64,000 bases of DNA, taken from Megaustenia siamemsis (lineage: Eukaryota; Mollusca; Gastropoda; Stylommatophora; Ariophantidae). Where the stretch lies: positions 14,426,807 to 14,490,806 of the forward strand of contig JAVIAB010000160.1 in NCBI GenBank assembly GCA_032433765.1, in the 5' to 3' direction. Both the position numbers and the translations under genes were made by a program. Positions 1 to 9,870 of this stretch are shown piece after piece. Below the pieces are notes generated by a model, which did not search any database, was not told the DNA's origin, and saw only the letters and a list, made by a program, of their open reading frames with translations. Each line of letters starts with the position of its first letter. The stretch's first letter is position 1.

Positions 1-540
1 ATGTGTCAAGTAGCGTATAAAAGCATTGATATGTGATCCGTACTTGTCACACACCTCGTTTAGCTAAACTGCCAGGTAATTTCATCAACGCAGCCATGCA
101 TTACTCCTGCTATATAGATTGATAAAGCGGCAGTGTTATATGATAACAGTTCCCGGCCTAACTTGCCAATAACCAGCAAACAATAACGAAATGATTGAAA
201 GTGATGTTAGTACAGCTCATTTCAATACATGCGGGTACAGAGCTATCTTTATTATAAAATGATAATTACCGTTCAAATATGGTACAACGTTATTTTTTTA
301 AAATAGAAAACTGTCCGTTTACAATTAGATTTTTACAAAATAATATTTAGTTTAGGGCAATAGGGAAAGGTCAGGCAAGTTATTGTTGCTGGTTCTCAAC
401 AAATGAAACTAAAGAGAGGCGACTACGCTTATATTTCAAATAGTAGTTTGGAAATACATACGAAACAATACTCGTAAATAGCAAATGATAGGTATTTTTA
501 GAAATACTATTGTATTCTTCTTCTTCTTGTTTCTTAAACT
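1..540. other. No recognisable feature
   Basis: AT-rich non-coding sequence. I see no ORF, repeat or element homology until the GAA-type (TTC on this strand) tail that opens the NL5 copy at about 515-540. Confidence 0.6.
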
Positions 541-1330
541 CCCTGTGGAGCATAGGACTTCAACAAACACTTTCAGCTCCATGTGAAGCGTAGATCTTCA
601 ACAAACATATTCAACTCCCTGTGGAGCATAGGTCTTCAACAAATACTTTCAGCTCCTTTTGGAGCAAAGATCTTGAATAAACACTTTCAATCCCTGTGAA
701 GCATAGGTCTTCAACAAACACTTTCAACACAATTTGATGCAAAGGTCTTCAATAAACACTTTCAACTGCATTTGAAGCAAAGATCTTCAACAAACACTTT
801 CAACTCCCCGTGGAGCAAAGATCTTCAACAAACACTTTCAACTCCATTTGGAGCATAGATCTTCAACAATCACTTTCAACTCCCCGTGGAGCAAAGATCT
901 TCAACACACACTTTCAACTCCATTTGTAGCATAGATCTTCAACAATCACTTTCAACTCCCCGTGGAGCAAAGGTCTTCACCAAACACGTTCAACTCCCCG
1001 CGAGCAAAGATCTTCAACAAACACTTTCAACTCCCCGTGGAGCAAAGATCTTCAACAAACACGTTCAACTCCATTTGAAGCATAAGTCTTCAACAAACAC
1101 TTTCAACTTCCCGTGGAGCATAGATCTTCAACAAACACTTTCAACTCCATTTAGAGCATAGGTCTTCAACAAACACTTTAAACTCCATTTGGAGCATAGA
1201 TCTTCAACAAACACTTTCAACTACCCGTGGAGCATAGATCTTCAACAAACACTTTCAACTCAATTTGGAGCATAGATCTTCAACAAACACTTTCAACTCC
1301 CCGTGGAGCATAGGTCTTCAACAAAAACTT
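541..1330. repeat. 38-bp minisatellite derived from an NL5 retrotransposon 3' end
   Basis: About 20 tandem copies of a 38-bp unit. Each contains AGATCTTCAACAAACACTTTC followed by an alternating CCCCGTGGAGCA or CATTTGGAGCA half. The spacing of the TCTTCAAC core is 38 bp (for example 1163 and 1201). On the minus strand the unit reads as the last codons of the NL5 reverse transcriptase (…VFVEDLCS…), present only once at 12.36, 13.9, 18.8 and 28.74 kb. The array is therefore an in-place expansion of the retrotransposon's C-terminal coding end. Confidence 0.85.
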
Positions 1331-1735
1331 TCCAATCCGTTCTGTTTCTTGCCATTCTTATAATATCATTCCACGTCTTCACCATCACTGCTTCCACATG
1401 TCTTCTTCAAGAATATTTTGTCTTCCTCTTTGTCTCTTCCCCTGGGTATTCCAAGAAAGGGCCTGTCGTGTAATACTCTCAGCTGACTTCAGCGATATGT
1501 GTCTTGTCCGGCGCCATCATCTTTGTTTCATTTTTTGTCCATTGGTATTTGACTGGTACTTCTCCATAGTTCGAAGTTCTTAGTTTTGCACTGCCATTTA
1601 TATCCCTTTACTCTGTGTAAGCATCCATTTATGATGGTCTGTATCTTCGTGATTGTTATTGTTGTTGCTCTCCATGTTTCACAGCAATATAATAGGATAG
1701 ACATAACTTTGGAGTTGAAAATTTATGTTGTATTG
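1331..1735 (-). pseudogene. NL5 non-LTR retrotransposon, RT C-terminal remnant
   Basis: Read on the minus strand, this encodes a decayed C-terminal region of a non-LTR reverse transcriptase. Recognisable pieces are VPVKYQWTKNETK, the position of the usual RRWRWIGH motif, then an arginine-rich linker and KTWNDIIRMARNRTDWKVFVEDL, interrupted by stops and frameshifts. It is continuous with the 38-bp array at its 3' end. The catalytic YxDD region is absent, so it is a 5'-truncated dead copy, as usual for target-primed reverse transcription. Confidence 0.75.
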
Positions 1736-2337
1736 TTCGTACACTAGAACTGCCTTGTTGTCTTTCTCTGTTACATTGGGTATAGAGATTATTCATTTTT
1801 TAATTCTAATTATTGTGGCTTTTCACTGCCCTTTCTGAAATAAAAAAGAGCTCTTCATTCTTTTCTCTCACTTGCTTTGACTTCTAACATTTATCAGATA
1901 TGTACATCCTTATGGTTTATGTCTCATAGCTTAGTTCACATGCTTTTATAGGTCTTCCCTGCTTTCTCTTTCACTGTGGGTTCCTGGAGAGAGAGTGTTT
2001 GGTAATGCTTGTAGTTGACTTTCGAAGCGTGTGTCCTATCCATTACCGTTTTAAACATATTATATTTCTATTTATACTTTGAGCTGATTTGTTGATGTGG
2101 TTTATGGGGTTATACGAGCCATGAAGTCACGGCTTTAATGAAAATAATGACGTGTTTGTTATTCGTCAAGAAAATGAATGTAGCACTGAACTTTCATAAG
2201 CAAAGCGAGAGTTGATAGATTTGCTGGCAAATCTACAAAAATGTGTTAATACACACAGGGCATTGCCGCCAGTATTTGCTATTGACTAGCGGCCAGATAG
2301 GTGCTCTGCAAAAAGCATCATAGTTGCATTAGGGACT
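1736..2337. other. Mostly featureless; faint second NL5 remnant
   Basis: About 1945-2050 resembles the NL5 segment TTTGGAATCCCC…GGACACACAC on the minus strand, heavily diverged. Nothing else is recognisable. Confidence 0.35.
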
Positions 2338-2610
2338 CTTCTTTTTTCTTAATCTGTTGCCTTTATCTTTTTCCCCCCTCCTAATTCTTTTTCTTCTTCT
2401 GATGCCTTTATCTTCCCCCCCTCCTAATTCTTTTTCTTCTTCTGTTGCCTTTATCTTTTTTCCCCTCCTAATTCTTTTTCTTCTTCTGTTGCCTTTACCT
2501 TGTTTCCCCCTCTTAATTCTTTTTCTTCTTCTTCTTATTTTCCTCATCCTCTTATTTCTTCTTTTTCCATTACTTTTTCTCTTCATCTACTTTTTCTTTT
2601 TCCTTCTTAA
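2338..2610. repeat. Polypyrimidine tract with ~44-bp tandem units
   Basis: Four pyrimidine-rich units, each starting near GCCTTTA (2359, 2404, 2447, 2491; period 43-45 bp), followed by TTCTTCTT-rich sequence. Both strands show open frames only because of the biased composition. Confidence 0.75.
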
Positions 2611-2619
2611 TCCGTTAGC

Positions 2620-3070
2620 TTAGTCGCCATTAACACACGCCTAATCCCTTCATAAGATATACATGACAGCCAAACATTAACATTAGAAACATTAGGATAA
2701 TCAATTGGTTTACACATTAATTCCTGGACTAAGTTGCGCCAAGTGTCCTAGTTACATAAGTTAAGTGCATTAACCTCTAAGCCAATGATTGTACATGTTT
2801 GTGAAAAGTACCCAGCTGCCCGAGGTGATCAACACGCTTCGGTTGGCACCAATGTATTATGTCTAATCCGAATATAAATTTCATGTTTTTATTCATGTAC
2901 TGTCTTGTTTTTCTTTCATGTATTTTAGTGCTACGTATGTATGTATGCATTTATTTATCTATGATTATGCTTGTTCCCTCTTGGGTCCTCACTCCAAACG
3001 TACATTCAATAGTTTATGTTCTCGAGTGTTTGAGTGGGCGTTTACACGCACAGGTATTGATCTTCACATA
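2620..3070. other. No recognisable feature
   Basis: Short ORFs of about 70 codons at 2859-3124 have no motif I recognise and overlap in two frames. I see no support for a gene. Confidence 0.5.
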
Positions 3071-3071
3071 G

Positions 3072-3158
3072 AGCTGAGGATGTTGGGGTGGGGCATAAGG
3101 GTCTGCGATCTGAGGTCGCAATAGCAAGATCGGTGCACCAACAACTGACCAAGAATTA
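3072..3158 (+). pseudogene. NL1 retrotransposon fragment, left of the DNA transposon
   Basis: This segment (CTGAGGTCGCAATAGCAAGA…CTGACCAAGAAT) matches the minus strand of 61203-61100 (CTGCGGTCGCAATAACAGGG…CTGACCAAGACC). The match resumes at 5552 after the transposon. It is the left part of an NL1 copy that was split by the transposon at a TA dinucleotide. Confidence 0.7.
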
Positions 3159-3181
3159 TAGTCCGTTCAGATTCGTTTGCC
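3159..3181 (+). repeat. Left terminal inverted repeat of the DNA transposon
   Basis: 23 bp, identical to the reverse complement of 5527-5549. An imperfect extension (AGACATTAATTTA here against AGATGTTATGATTTA inward of the right end) suggests the original repeat was longer. It is the expected transposase binding and cleavage site. Confidence 0.92.
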
Positions 3182-3655
3182 TAGACATTAATTTATTTTT
3201 TTCAAAAACTTATTGTTCATTTGCATTGATCTTTTGAAGTTAGGTTTAGAATACTAATGTCGCTATAAAAATATTTTTTTTATCAAAGAAATGTGATCCA
3301 GTTTCAAAGATGCCTTATTTAACCTATATTAAAAAAAAGTTAATCGATATTATAAACACCGGCGGGATTATGTAGATGCTTACATCTCACAGCTGATTCT
3401 TTAACATATAGGCATGACCTTCACGGCTGAATGCGCACCGTCCTAAAATAGTTATGTTTCCACTATAAATTTTTATAAAGAAATGTTACATATTAAATTT
3501 CCCGTTTAGCACAAAATGACATTTTAGCCGAAACCGGAAATTATGTGACGTCAAAATCACGGCCGTAGACTCGAGTTCGAGTCATAATTCAGAGGCAAAT
3601 CTCAATATTTACAGAAAGGAGGCGGCACTATCCATATTATCTTCTGCAAGTCTAT

Positions 3656-4939
3656 GTGAGAATGAATATAAAGGCAAAATATTTTACTGAGCATAACATT
3701 GCTATAAAGATTTATCAATACTTCTGCAGAGAGCGTAAAAAGGGACATCTTTATTGTTCTTTATCAAACCCTGAGAAGAGAACAATGCATATTTTAGGTT
3801 TGTGTAAACGTTCATTTGATCGAATAGTTAAAGGAAGCGGATATTTATTGCCAACAAATGCAAGAAAGCAAGGAAGGAAAGAAACGTTAGACAGTTTTGA
3901 TAAGGACCTAGTAAAAAGAGAAATCTGTCGAATGTTTGATATAAACGAAGAAGTGACACTTAGAAAGTTGAAGCTTTGGCTGAAAACTAACAACGACATT
4001 GAAATATCAAAAACTTCATTATGGAAAATATTAAGAAGTGCAGGCTTCACCTTTAGAAAGTATGCTGGTGGAAAAAACATTATTTGTGAGAAGCCACATC
4101 TAGTAGCTCTTAGAAGCAAGTATTTACGTGAAGTGAAGGAAATGCGCGAAAATGATTATGATATTGTTTATTTAGATGAAACTTGGATCAACGCTCATCA
4201 TACAAATGAAAAGGAATGGCAGTTAGCAGATGGAAGTATTAAAAGATCAGTACCAAGCAGTAAAGGGCAACGTTTGATAGTTGCACATGCAGGTAGCAGA
4301 CATAATGGGTTGTTGCAGAATGCTCATCTCGTTTTCATTTCAAAATCCATAGACAATAGAGACTACCACTCCGAAATGAATGGGCACATATTTAAAGACT
4401 GGATCGAGAAAAGTATCCTTCCAATATTAGATCGACCTTCTTGTCTGATAATGGACAATGCTTCATACCATAACGTAGTTAACGTAGAAGATAGAATCCC
4501 AACATCATCAAGTACAAAAGATGCAATCAAAACGTGGCTCATAAAAGAGCACATACAAGTTAACGACAGCTACTTGAAACCCGAATTGCTTAGCCTTGTA
4601 AAACAGACACAACGTACAAAGATATTTAAAATAGACAAGTTAATTCAAGAACATGGCCATAGATGTTTGAGACTACCTCCATATCATGCACACTTAAATC
4701 CTATAGAACTAGTTTGGGCAAAAGTTAAAGGACACGTAGCATATACAAATAAAACTTTCAAATTAAGCGATGTTGAGACACTTACAAATCAGGCTCTATC
4801 AAATATAAATAAAGACTACTGGGTAAAATGTGAGGATCATGTGTTACGACAAGAAGAGGAATATTGGAAAAAGGATGGTTTGTTGTTTGTTCAGCCGAAA
4901 GCAGTAATCGACCTATTTGACTCGTCTGATTCTGAATGA
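3656..4939 (+). CDS. DDE transposase, IS630-Tc1-mariner superfamily, DD83E-type
   Basis: A 427-residue protein expected to cut and paste the surrounding transposon in the nucleus. The N-terminal third (about residues 45-150) is basic and helix-rich; it includes ISKTSLWKILRSAGFTFRK, which has the shape of a paired-type helix-turn-helix for binding the inverted repeats. The catalytic domain shows all three acidic residues: D174 in YLDETW, D267 in IMDNASYH and E351 in HLNPIELVWAKVK. The D267-E351 interval is 83 residues, far longer than in Tc1 or mariner and close to the DD82E Sailor group; the insert between them is lysine-rich. The preceding PPYHAHLNPIE motif is the typical superfamily signature. 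The start chosen is the first ATG after the left inverted repeat; a second ATG lies two codons on. The frame is open to the end with no defects, unlike every other coding remnant here, so it may be recent or active. Function is inferred from motifs. Confidence 0.9.
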   Translation: MRMNIKAKYFTEHNIAIKIYQYFCRERKKGHLYCSLSNPEKRTMHILGLCKRSFDRIVKGSGYLLPTNARKQGRKETLDSFDKDLVKREICRMFDINEEVTLRKLKLWLKTNNDIEISKTSLWKILRSAGFTFRKYAGGKNIICEKPHLVALRSKYLREVKEMRENDYDIVYLDETWINAHHTNEKEWQLADGSIKRSVPSSKGQRLIVAHAGSRHNGLLQNAHLVFISKSIDNRDYHSEMNGHIFKDWIEKSILPILDRPSCLIMDNASYHNVVNVEDRIPTSSSTKDAIKTWLIKEHIQVNDSYLKPELLSLVKQTQRTKIFKIDKLIQEHGHRCLRLPPYHAHLNPIELVWAKVKGHVAYTNKTFKLSDVETLTNQALSNINKDYWVKCEDHVLRQEEEYWKKDGLLFVQPKAVIDLFDSSDSE

Positions 4940-5037
4940 TCATTACTCTGATTAAGTCTACAGATAAATAGTTTGATTTGCAAAATTTCCTAGTTGATTT
5001 GTTAAACAGTTTATTGTTCAAGACCACCCAAGCAATC

Positions 5038-5280
5038 AAAAATATGTTATAAGCAAACCAACAACCATTACTTTGAATGGAAGCCTGCTTGAGTCAGTAC
5101 AGAAGTTCAGCTATCTTGGATCCACTATTACAGCCACACTTTCCTTAGATGAGGAACTAAATGTACGTATTTGAAAGGCAGCGACAACATTTGGGAAACT
5201 CACACCAAGAGCATGGAACTATATCAAATTGACTCTACGAACAAAAGTTCTATATATAATTTAAAATTTGTATACTTGCC
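5038..5280 (+). pseudogene. NL6-like reverse transcriptase fragment inside the DNA transposon
   Basis: Downstream of the transposase stop, the plus strand encodes QKFSYLGSTITATLSLDEEL, then a stop, then KAATTFGKLTPRAWN and KLTLRTKVLY. These match the region just after the RT palm of NL6 (QKFTYLGSTVTQTISLDEE…KAATTFGKLTKRAWN). It is a short internal piece of a non-LTR reverse transcriptase, with no 3' tail, sitting between the transposase gene and the right inverted repeat. One in-frame stop shows it is not functional. Whether it was captured by the transposon or inserted later cannot be decided from one copy. Confidence 0.8.
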
Positions 5281-5526
5281 ACCAAGTAAAATTTTATGGA
5301 CACGCCTATGGGTCATCGTTGCACTAGATTACTGTAAAACATTTTGATTAGGGTCAAAATAATAGTTACATGGGCAAAGATCAAAGGAATTCGCCGCTTT
5401 AAGAAAACCGTTATAGCTAGACATCGAGTAACACATATGTTCTCGTGACATGGACATTTTAACACCGTATGCCAAAAATCATGTGAAATCATCAAGAACT
5501 TTTTGAATTATAAATCATAACATCTC

Positions 5527-5549
5527 GGCAAACGAATCTGAACGGACTA
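5527..5549 (-). repeat. Right terminal inverted repeat of the DNA transposon
   Basis: Perfect 23-bp inverted match to 3159-3181, followed by the target TA at 5550-5551. Confidence 0.92.
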
Positions 5550-5551
5550 TA

Positions 5552-6540
5552 TCAATTCTACCTTATTGTGACATTCCCTGGTAACAGTCTACGTCAAACC
5601 AGAAGGGTTAACAGAAGATAGGAGCACCGTTTTCCCTGTTGTGGCGACTGTTACTGATATAGAAGACCTTGTAATGCAGTATCTCTGGACTGGAATAGTA
5701 GTTTCCCGGCATAGCCTGGGATAAACGAACTCCAACTTGTACAGTAAGAGCCGGGAATGTTAAGAAAACCATTACGTCCCGCCACATCAATGAGTAGGAA
5801 ATGTAGGGAACAGGAACCAGTCGTGGTCAATGCGGAGGTCAACGGTCTCATCTGGGATAACACCGATGAGAATGATGTGGTCATCTATACAGACGGATCT
5901 GTAATGCGCCACAAAAGGAGTAGAGGGGCATTTGTAGCATGCTCGGCAGGCAGAATAGTCAAAGAAAACAGTGGTGCATACGTTATGACCACGAGTAGTA
6001 TGGCGACGGAGGTGATGGCGGTGACCAGGGCATTCATCTGGTTAGAGTCACCAGACTGCAACCACGCATGCACACTGAGTGATTCGATGAGCATGGCAAA
6101 AAAAAGTGGAGGCCAGCTTTGTTCGAGTTCATTGCAGAAGTCAAAAATACGTAAGGTTAACTTTGTCTACATCCCTGGACATGCGGGAGTGTGGGGAAAT
6201 GAAAGAACGGATAGGTTGGCTAGCTGCGCTATCATTGAAGAGAGTCAACCAATGGATCGGGCGAACATTATCAATGCCCTCCGATATGTGGGAAGGGCAC
6301 AATACTTCGACAACCATAAATCCACGTCACTCCTCTGGATGAAAGAGATGGGAGTTAAGATGGGCACAGCCAGAAATGATAAATTTAGTGGGTGTATAAG
6401 AAGACTTATCAACCAACATAGAACTGGAGTCGTCAGTCGCTGGACACTGCGGACATACTAAGGAGGGGATATGAGCGCCTATGGACATGTTCGGAGTGCA
6501 ATGATGATGACCCGCAAATAACTTAATAACATCAATAAGT
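5552..6540 (+). pseudogene. NL1 non-LTR retrotransposon: linker, RNase H domain and 3' end
   Basis: Continuation of the NL1 copy broken by the DNA transposon. An open frame at 5757-6461 (234 codons) encodes a type I RNase H domain that removes RNA from RNA-DNA hybrids during retrotransposition. The catalytic tetrad is visible: D46 in YTDGSV, E85 in MATEV, D109 in LSDSMS and D152 in GNERTDRLA, with the histidine-bearing IPGHAGVWGNE loop. The C-terminal tail normally ends WTLLRRGYERLWTCSECNDDD, a CxxC-type end, but a frameshift near 6455 puts a stop after RWTLRTY. Upstream linker sequence (5600-5790) matches 60890-61030 in inverse orientation. No RT domain is present, so the copy is 5'-truncated and dead. 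Confidence 0.8.
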
Positions 6541-6574
6541 AAAAAGGCACCCCGCCCCTTTCAATTCGTGACTT

Positions 6575-6712
6575 TACGTCAACAACAACAAAAACAAAAA
6601 CAACAACAAAAACAACAACAACAACAACAAAAACAACAGCAAAAACAAAAACAAAAACAAAAACAACAAAAACAACAACAAAAACAACAACAACAACAAC
6701 AAAAACAACCTA
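6575..6712. repeat. CAA/CAAAAA simple repeat
   Basis: About 140 bp of mixed CAACAACAA and CAAAAACAA repeats directly after the NL1 3' end, between two copies of that 3' end. Confidence 0.9.
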
Positions 6713-6845
6713 GAACAACCCAGAACTGGAGTCGTCAGTCGCTAGATGATGTTGGACATGCTGAGGAGGGGAAATGAACACCTACGGACATGTTCGGAGT
6801 GCAATGACGATAATCTACAAGTAATTCAATAATGCAACACCGATC
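6713..6845 (+). pseudogene. Second copy of the NL1 3' terminus
   Basis: AACTGGAGTCGTCAGTCGCT…GCTGAGGAGGGG…CTACGGACATGTTCGGAGTG repeats the 3' terminal segment found at 6420-6510, now on the far side of the CAA repeat. This copy keeps GCTGAGGAGG, which the first copy has lost, so it is not a simple recent duplication of the flank. Confidence 0.75.
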
Positions 6846-7800
6846 TTGATTTAATATGAGCCAGGACTAAAAGTTATCAGCGACTCATAGCTGACTGCTT
6901 GAATTAATATCAGTGAACCAGAACTGACCAAGATGCTGTACCATCTCTTCGTGCAGCCCTGGAGACAAACGAGCCTGTCTGGTCAAGTAGGGACAGCATA
7001 GGAAAGACACGTATCGTACCATGTGGTTCACGTGTTCTCTGTTGTTATTATCCATACCTGTTTTGCTTTACAGCCGATACATCTTTTGTGTTATGCGGTT
7101 ATCACTATAAGGGAAGAAAGACCTGGTACTTGAAAATATACCTTACTAAAGCCACGCTTAAAAGACGCAGATATCACAGCTTGGTATTAGGCATGACACA
7201 ACGCATCTACACCCAGTTAACGCTATTTATAAGGATGGACAGCGAAGAAGAGTAATCATTCTGTGGTCACAGAGAAAAATAGGATTTCTTAATTATGAAG
7301 AACACCATGATACCAGTAGTCAGATATAGATCGCTATATCTATATAGTTTCTACTGGATCCAGGACGTGATTTTAAAATAGGTCTATTGAGCAGTATGCG
7401 GCTGAATAACTAATTGGAAAAAGAAAATACGAAACGATAAATGGACACCTTACTGTGTTATTAAGGACCCCAATTATTTGTAGCCCGCATTGTTTCCGTG
7501 ACCATAAGTTTCTGAGGTGCGTCTCTAAAGCATTGACTAGCATGTGAAAACGTCATACTAGTAGGCCTAGTAAAGAGTGTGAGCGTTACGTCATACCGGA
7601 AAGGTAGTTATCTCCAAGAGTGCCACCAATAAAAATGAACTTTTTTATATACCAACCAATTGAACTGAAATGCCAATATTGGTTGGATGGATGCGACATG
7701 TGGATATAATCGAAGGCAATCAGGGCTCGTGATAGTCAGTCAAAAGTCATGGGAATGGTGTGAGAGTCAAGGTAGGTGACAACAACCAGAAGAAGGGGAT
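6846..7800. other. No recognisable feature
   Basis: No open frames above 60 codons, no clear repeat or element homology. Confidence 0.5.
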
Positions 7801-7804
7801 TGTC

Positions 7805-7925
7805 ACGGTGGAGGAGCGAGTGATTTTAACTAGAGGAGCGAGTGATTTTAACTAGAGAGGAGCGAGGGATTTTAACTATAGAGCGAGTGCTTTACTAGAG
7901 CAGCGAGTGATTTTAACTGCTTTAC
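7805..7925. repeat. Short ~24-bp tandem repeat
   Basis: Five imperfect copies of GAGGAGCGAGTGATTTTAACTA. Confidence 0.85.
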
Positions 7926-8067
7926 TAAATGGGATTGAAAATATTTGGTAAAACAAGAAGTAATCAAGCAAAACTGGGAGTGATAATAACATCGGGCGGT
8001 AGCCAAATACCCGACAAGTGCAACAGTTAGTGGTTGGTTAAGTAAGATAACAGCGCTTTCGAGATTG

Positions 8068-8222
8068 AACTTATATAGATTAGTTGCTAACTTATACAGA
8101 ATAGTTGCTAACTTATATAGATTAGTTGCTAACTTATACAGAATAGTTGCTAACTTATATAGATTAGTTGCTAACTTATACAGAATAGTTGCTAACTTAT
8201 ATAGATTAGTTGCTAACTTTGG
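8068..8222. repeat. 21-bp minisatellite with 42-bp higher-order unit
   Basis: AGTTGCTAACTTATA repeated every 21 bp. Alternate copies end CAGAAT or TAGATT, so the true repeating unit is a 42-bp dimer, present about 3.5 times. Confidence 0.88.
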
Positions 8223-8420
8223 CGTGAGAATAACTTGTTCATAAATAATAATAAAATTAAAATTAAAAATTAGAATAAAGTGATATATATGCTGAATGAT
8301 TTGTGAAAGACAAATGCTGAGTTAAGCTGAAACTAAAGTGGCGTCTTTTCATTCGTCGTGTGCGAGAGAAGCTGTTTTCTGTAACTTTTACAAATACATG
8401 ATTGAACTTATTAAACAGTA

Positions 8421-9577
8421 ACAGGTTTACAACCCTTAGATGACAGACGGGTCACTAAAGTATTGCAACAAGCAGAGAAATATAGAAGGCTCCTTAACCA
8501 CCACATGCACCAAAGAATAACTGGTTCCGAAATTGTACGACTAAAGAGGAGCAACTTCGCTGCAATTGCCAATGAACTAACTACTGACGACCCAGTACTT
8601 TCCCAAACAATATCGAAACCCTTGGGCCCATCTGATATGTCTCCTCATGGAAAGCATAAAATACCAGAACTTAAGGAAAATATAACATGAATCATGAAAA
8701 AAGGCACCCAATCACACACAGAAAGAAAACAAGTAGCAGAAAAACACATACACGATACCTACCCACAGGACTCTTGGTCCCATATATACACAGATGGCTC
8801 TGCTACAAATGCCACCAGAAATGGAGGGGGAGGTGTGTTCTTGACGCTGAATAATCAGGACGAGATCACCAAGTCAATAGCTACTGGGAAATTCTCAAAC
8901 AACTTTAAAGCAGGAACTGAGGACATCAGAGATGCTGCAACACTGGCTACTCAACACAAAAATAACATGCACAATAAATTGGTGATGCACTGTCAGTACT
9001 ATCAGCTCTAAAAAGCCCCAAGAACAATAAACTAGATGACTTGAGAACAACACGGACCAACTATGCAATAACTTCCAGAGAGTAGTCATTCAGTGGGTAC
9101 CATCACACTGTAATATACACGGGAACGAACGCGCAGACAAATTAGCTAAAGGGGGAGGGAGATTACCACAAGAGAACCATCCGCTCAGTTATGATGAAGC
9201 CAAATCCATCATCAAAGGTCAGTTCCATGAAAAATGGAAACGAGAACACCCAAAGCATAACGAGAGTGACGGATACCACCAACTATCAAGGAGGGATCAA
9301 GTCATCATACTTCGCCTACGCACTGGCCACAATAGAATGATAAATTACATGTTCACCAAATTCAAAATAGGTACAACCAGCCTATGCCACTGTACACTGG
9401 ACAATATGACTACAAAACATGTTCTACAGGATTGCGCCCAGTACACAGACCTGAGAAGAGCAATGTGGTCCACACCCACCTTTATGGAAGAAAAACTATA
9501 TGGGGCAACCGTTTCGCTTAAACAGACAGCTGAGTTCATGAGAAAGTCTGGAATCCTACTCTGATTGAGTCTTGATC

Positions 9578-9579
<2 letters not shown>
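8421..9579 (+). pseudogene. NL2 non-LTR retrotransposon, RNase H and C-terminal part
   Basis: 5'-truncated copy beginning in the RT thumb/connection (PLDDR-VTKVLQQAEKYRRLLN, RLKRSNFAAIANELTT). It continues through an RNase H domain (IYTDGSATNATRNGGGGVFL, then HCNIHGNERADKLAK near 9105-9150) to a cysteine/histidine-rich end (CHCTLDNMTTKHVLQDC, RRAMWSTPT) and the stop after SGILL. The frame is broken by a stop near 8689 and by a deletion near 8985 that removes the third RNase H motif (ILTDALS, intact at 35.64 kb). Closely related to 35.13-36.23 kb, 49.89-50.26 kb and the inverted copy at 30.69-31.84 kb. Confidence 0.85.
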
Positions 9580-9632
<53 letters not shown>

Positions 9633-9640
9633 GAAAGAGA
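9580..9640. repeat. (GA)n 3' tail of NL2
   Basis: GA dinucleotides start immediately after CTTGATCGCA, the conserved 3' end of NL2. The same junction is seen at 36.24 and 50.27 kb, so the tail belongs to the element. Confidence 0.9.
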
Positions 9641-9860
9641 ACTTATTTACATTATAATTAGGGTGTTACTAAAAAAAAACACGTAGCGGTGAAAACTTTA
9701 ATTGAGCAAGTTATCTTGGAAATCTGTTGATTGTTTATGTCTCTCGATGTGACAGTAAAGAAGATGGTCCGGTCTTACCTGAGACTGTATATTTTAAATT
9801 TTGCTTCGTTATTAACTTTTCTCTTTATTTATTTTTTGCCTTTGCTTTTGTCAGAAGACT
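9641..9860. other. No recognisable feature
   Basis: AT-rich flank of the SINE-1 insertion. Confidence 0.4.
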
Positions 9861-9870
9861 ACATCTTTCT

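Larger units (their letters stand above)
3159..5549 (+). mobile_element. Complete IS630-Tc1-mariner-type DNA transposon (Sailor-like)
   Basis: A 2391-bp element with perfect 23-bp terminal inverted repeats starting TAGTCCGTTCAG (3159-3181 and 5527-5549), flanked by TA on both sides (3157-3158, 5550-5551). It carries a single uninterrupted 427-codon transposase gene. Removing the element and one TA rejoins the host repeat exactly: the 19-bp junction aligns without a gap to a paralogous unoccupied copy near 61.1 kb. TA duplication and the D-D-E motif place it in the IS630-Tc1-mariner group. The 83-residue spacing between the second and third catalytic residues resembles the DD82E Sailor lineage rather than Tc1 (34) or mariner (34). 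It also contains a piece of unrelated retrotransposon downstream of the gene. Confidence 0.9.
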
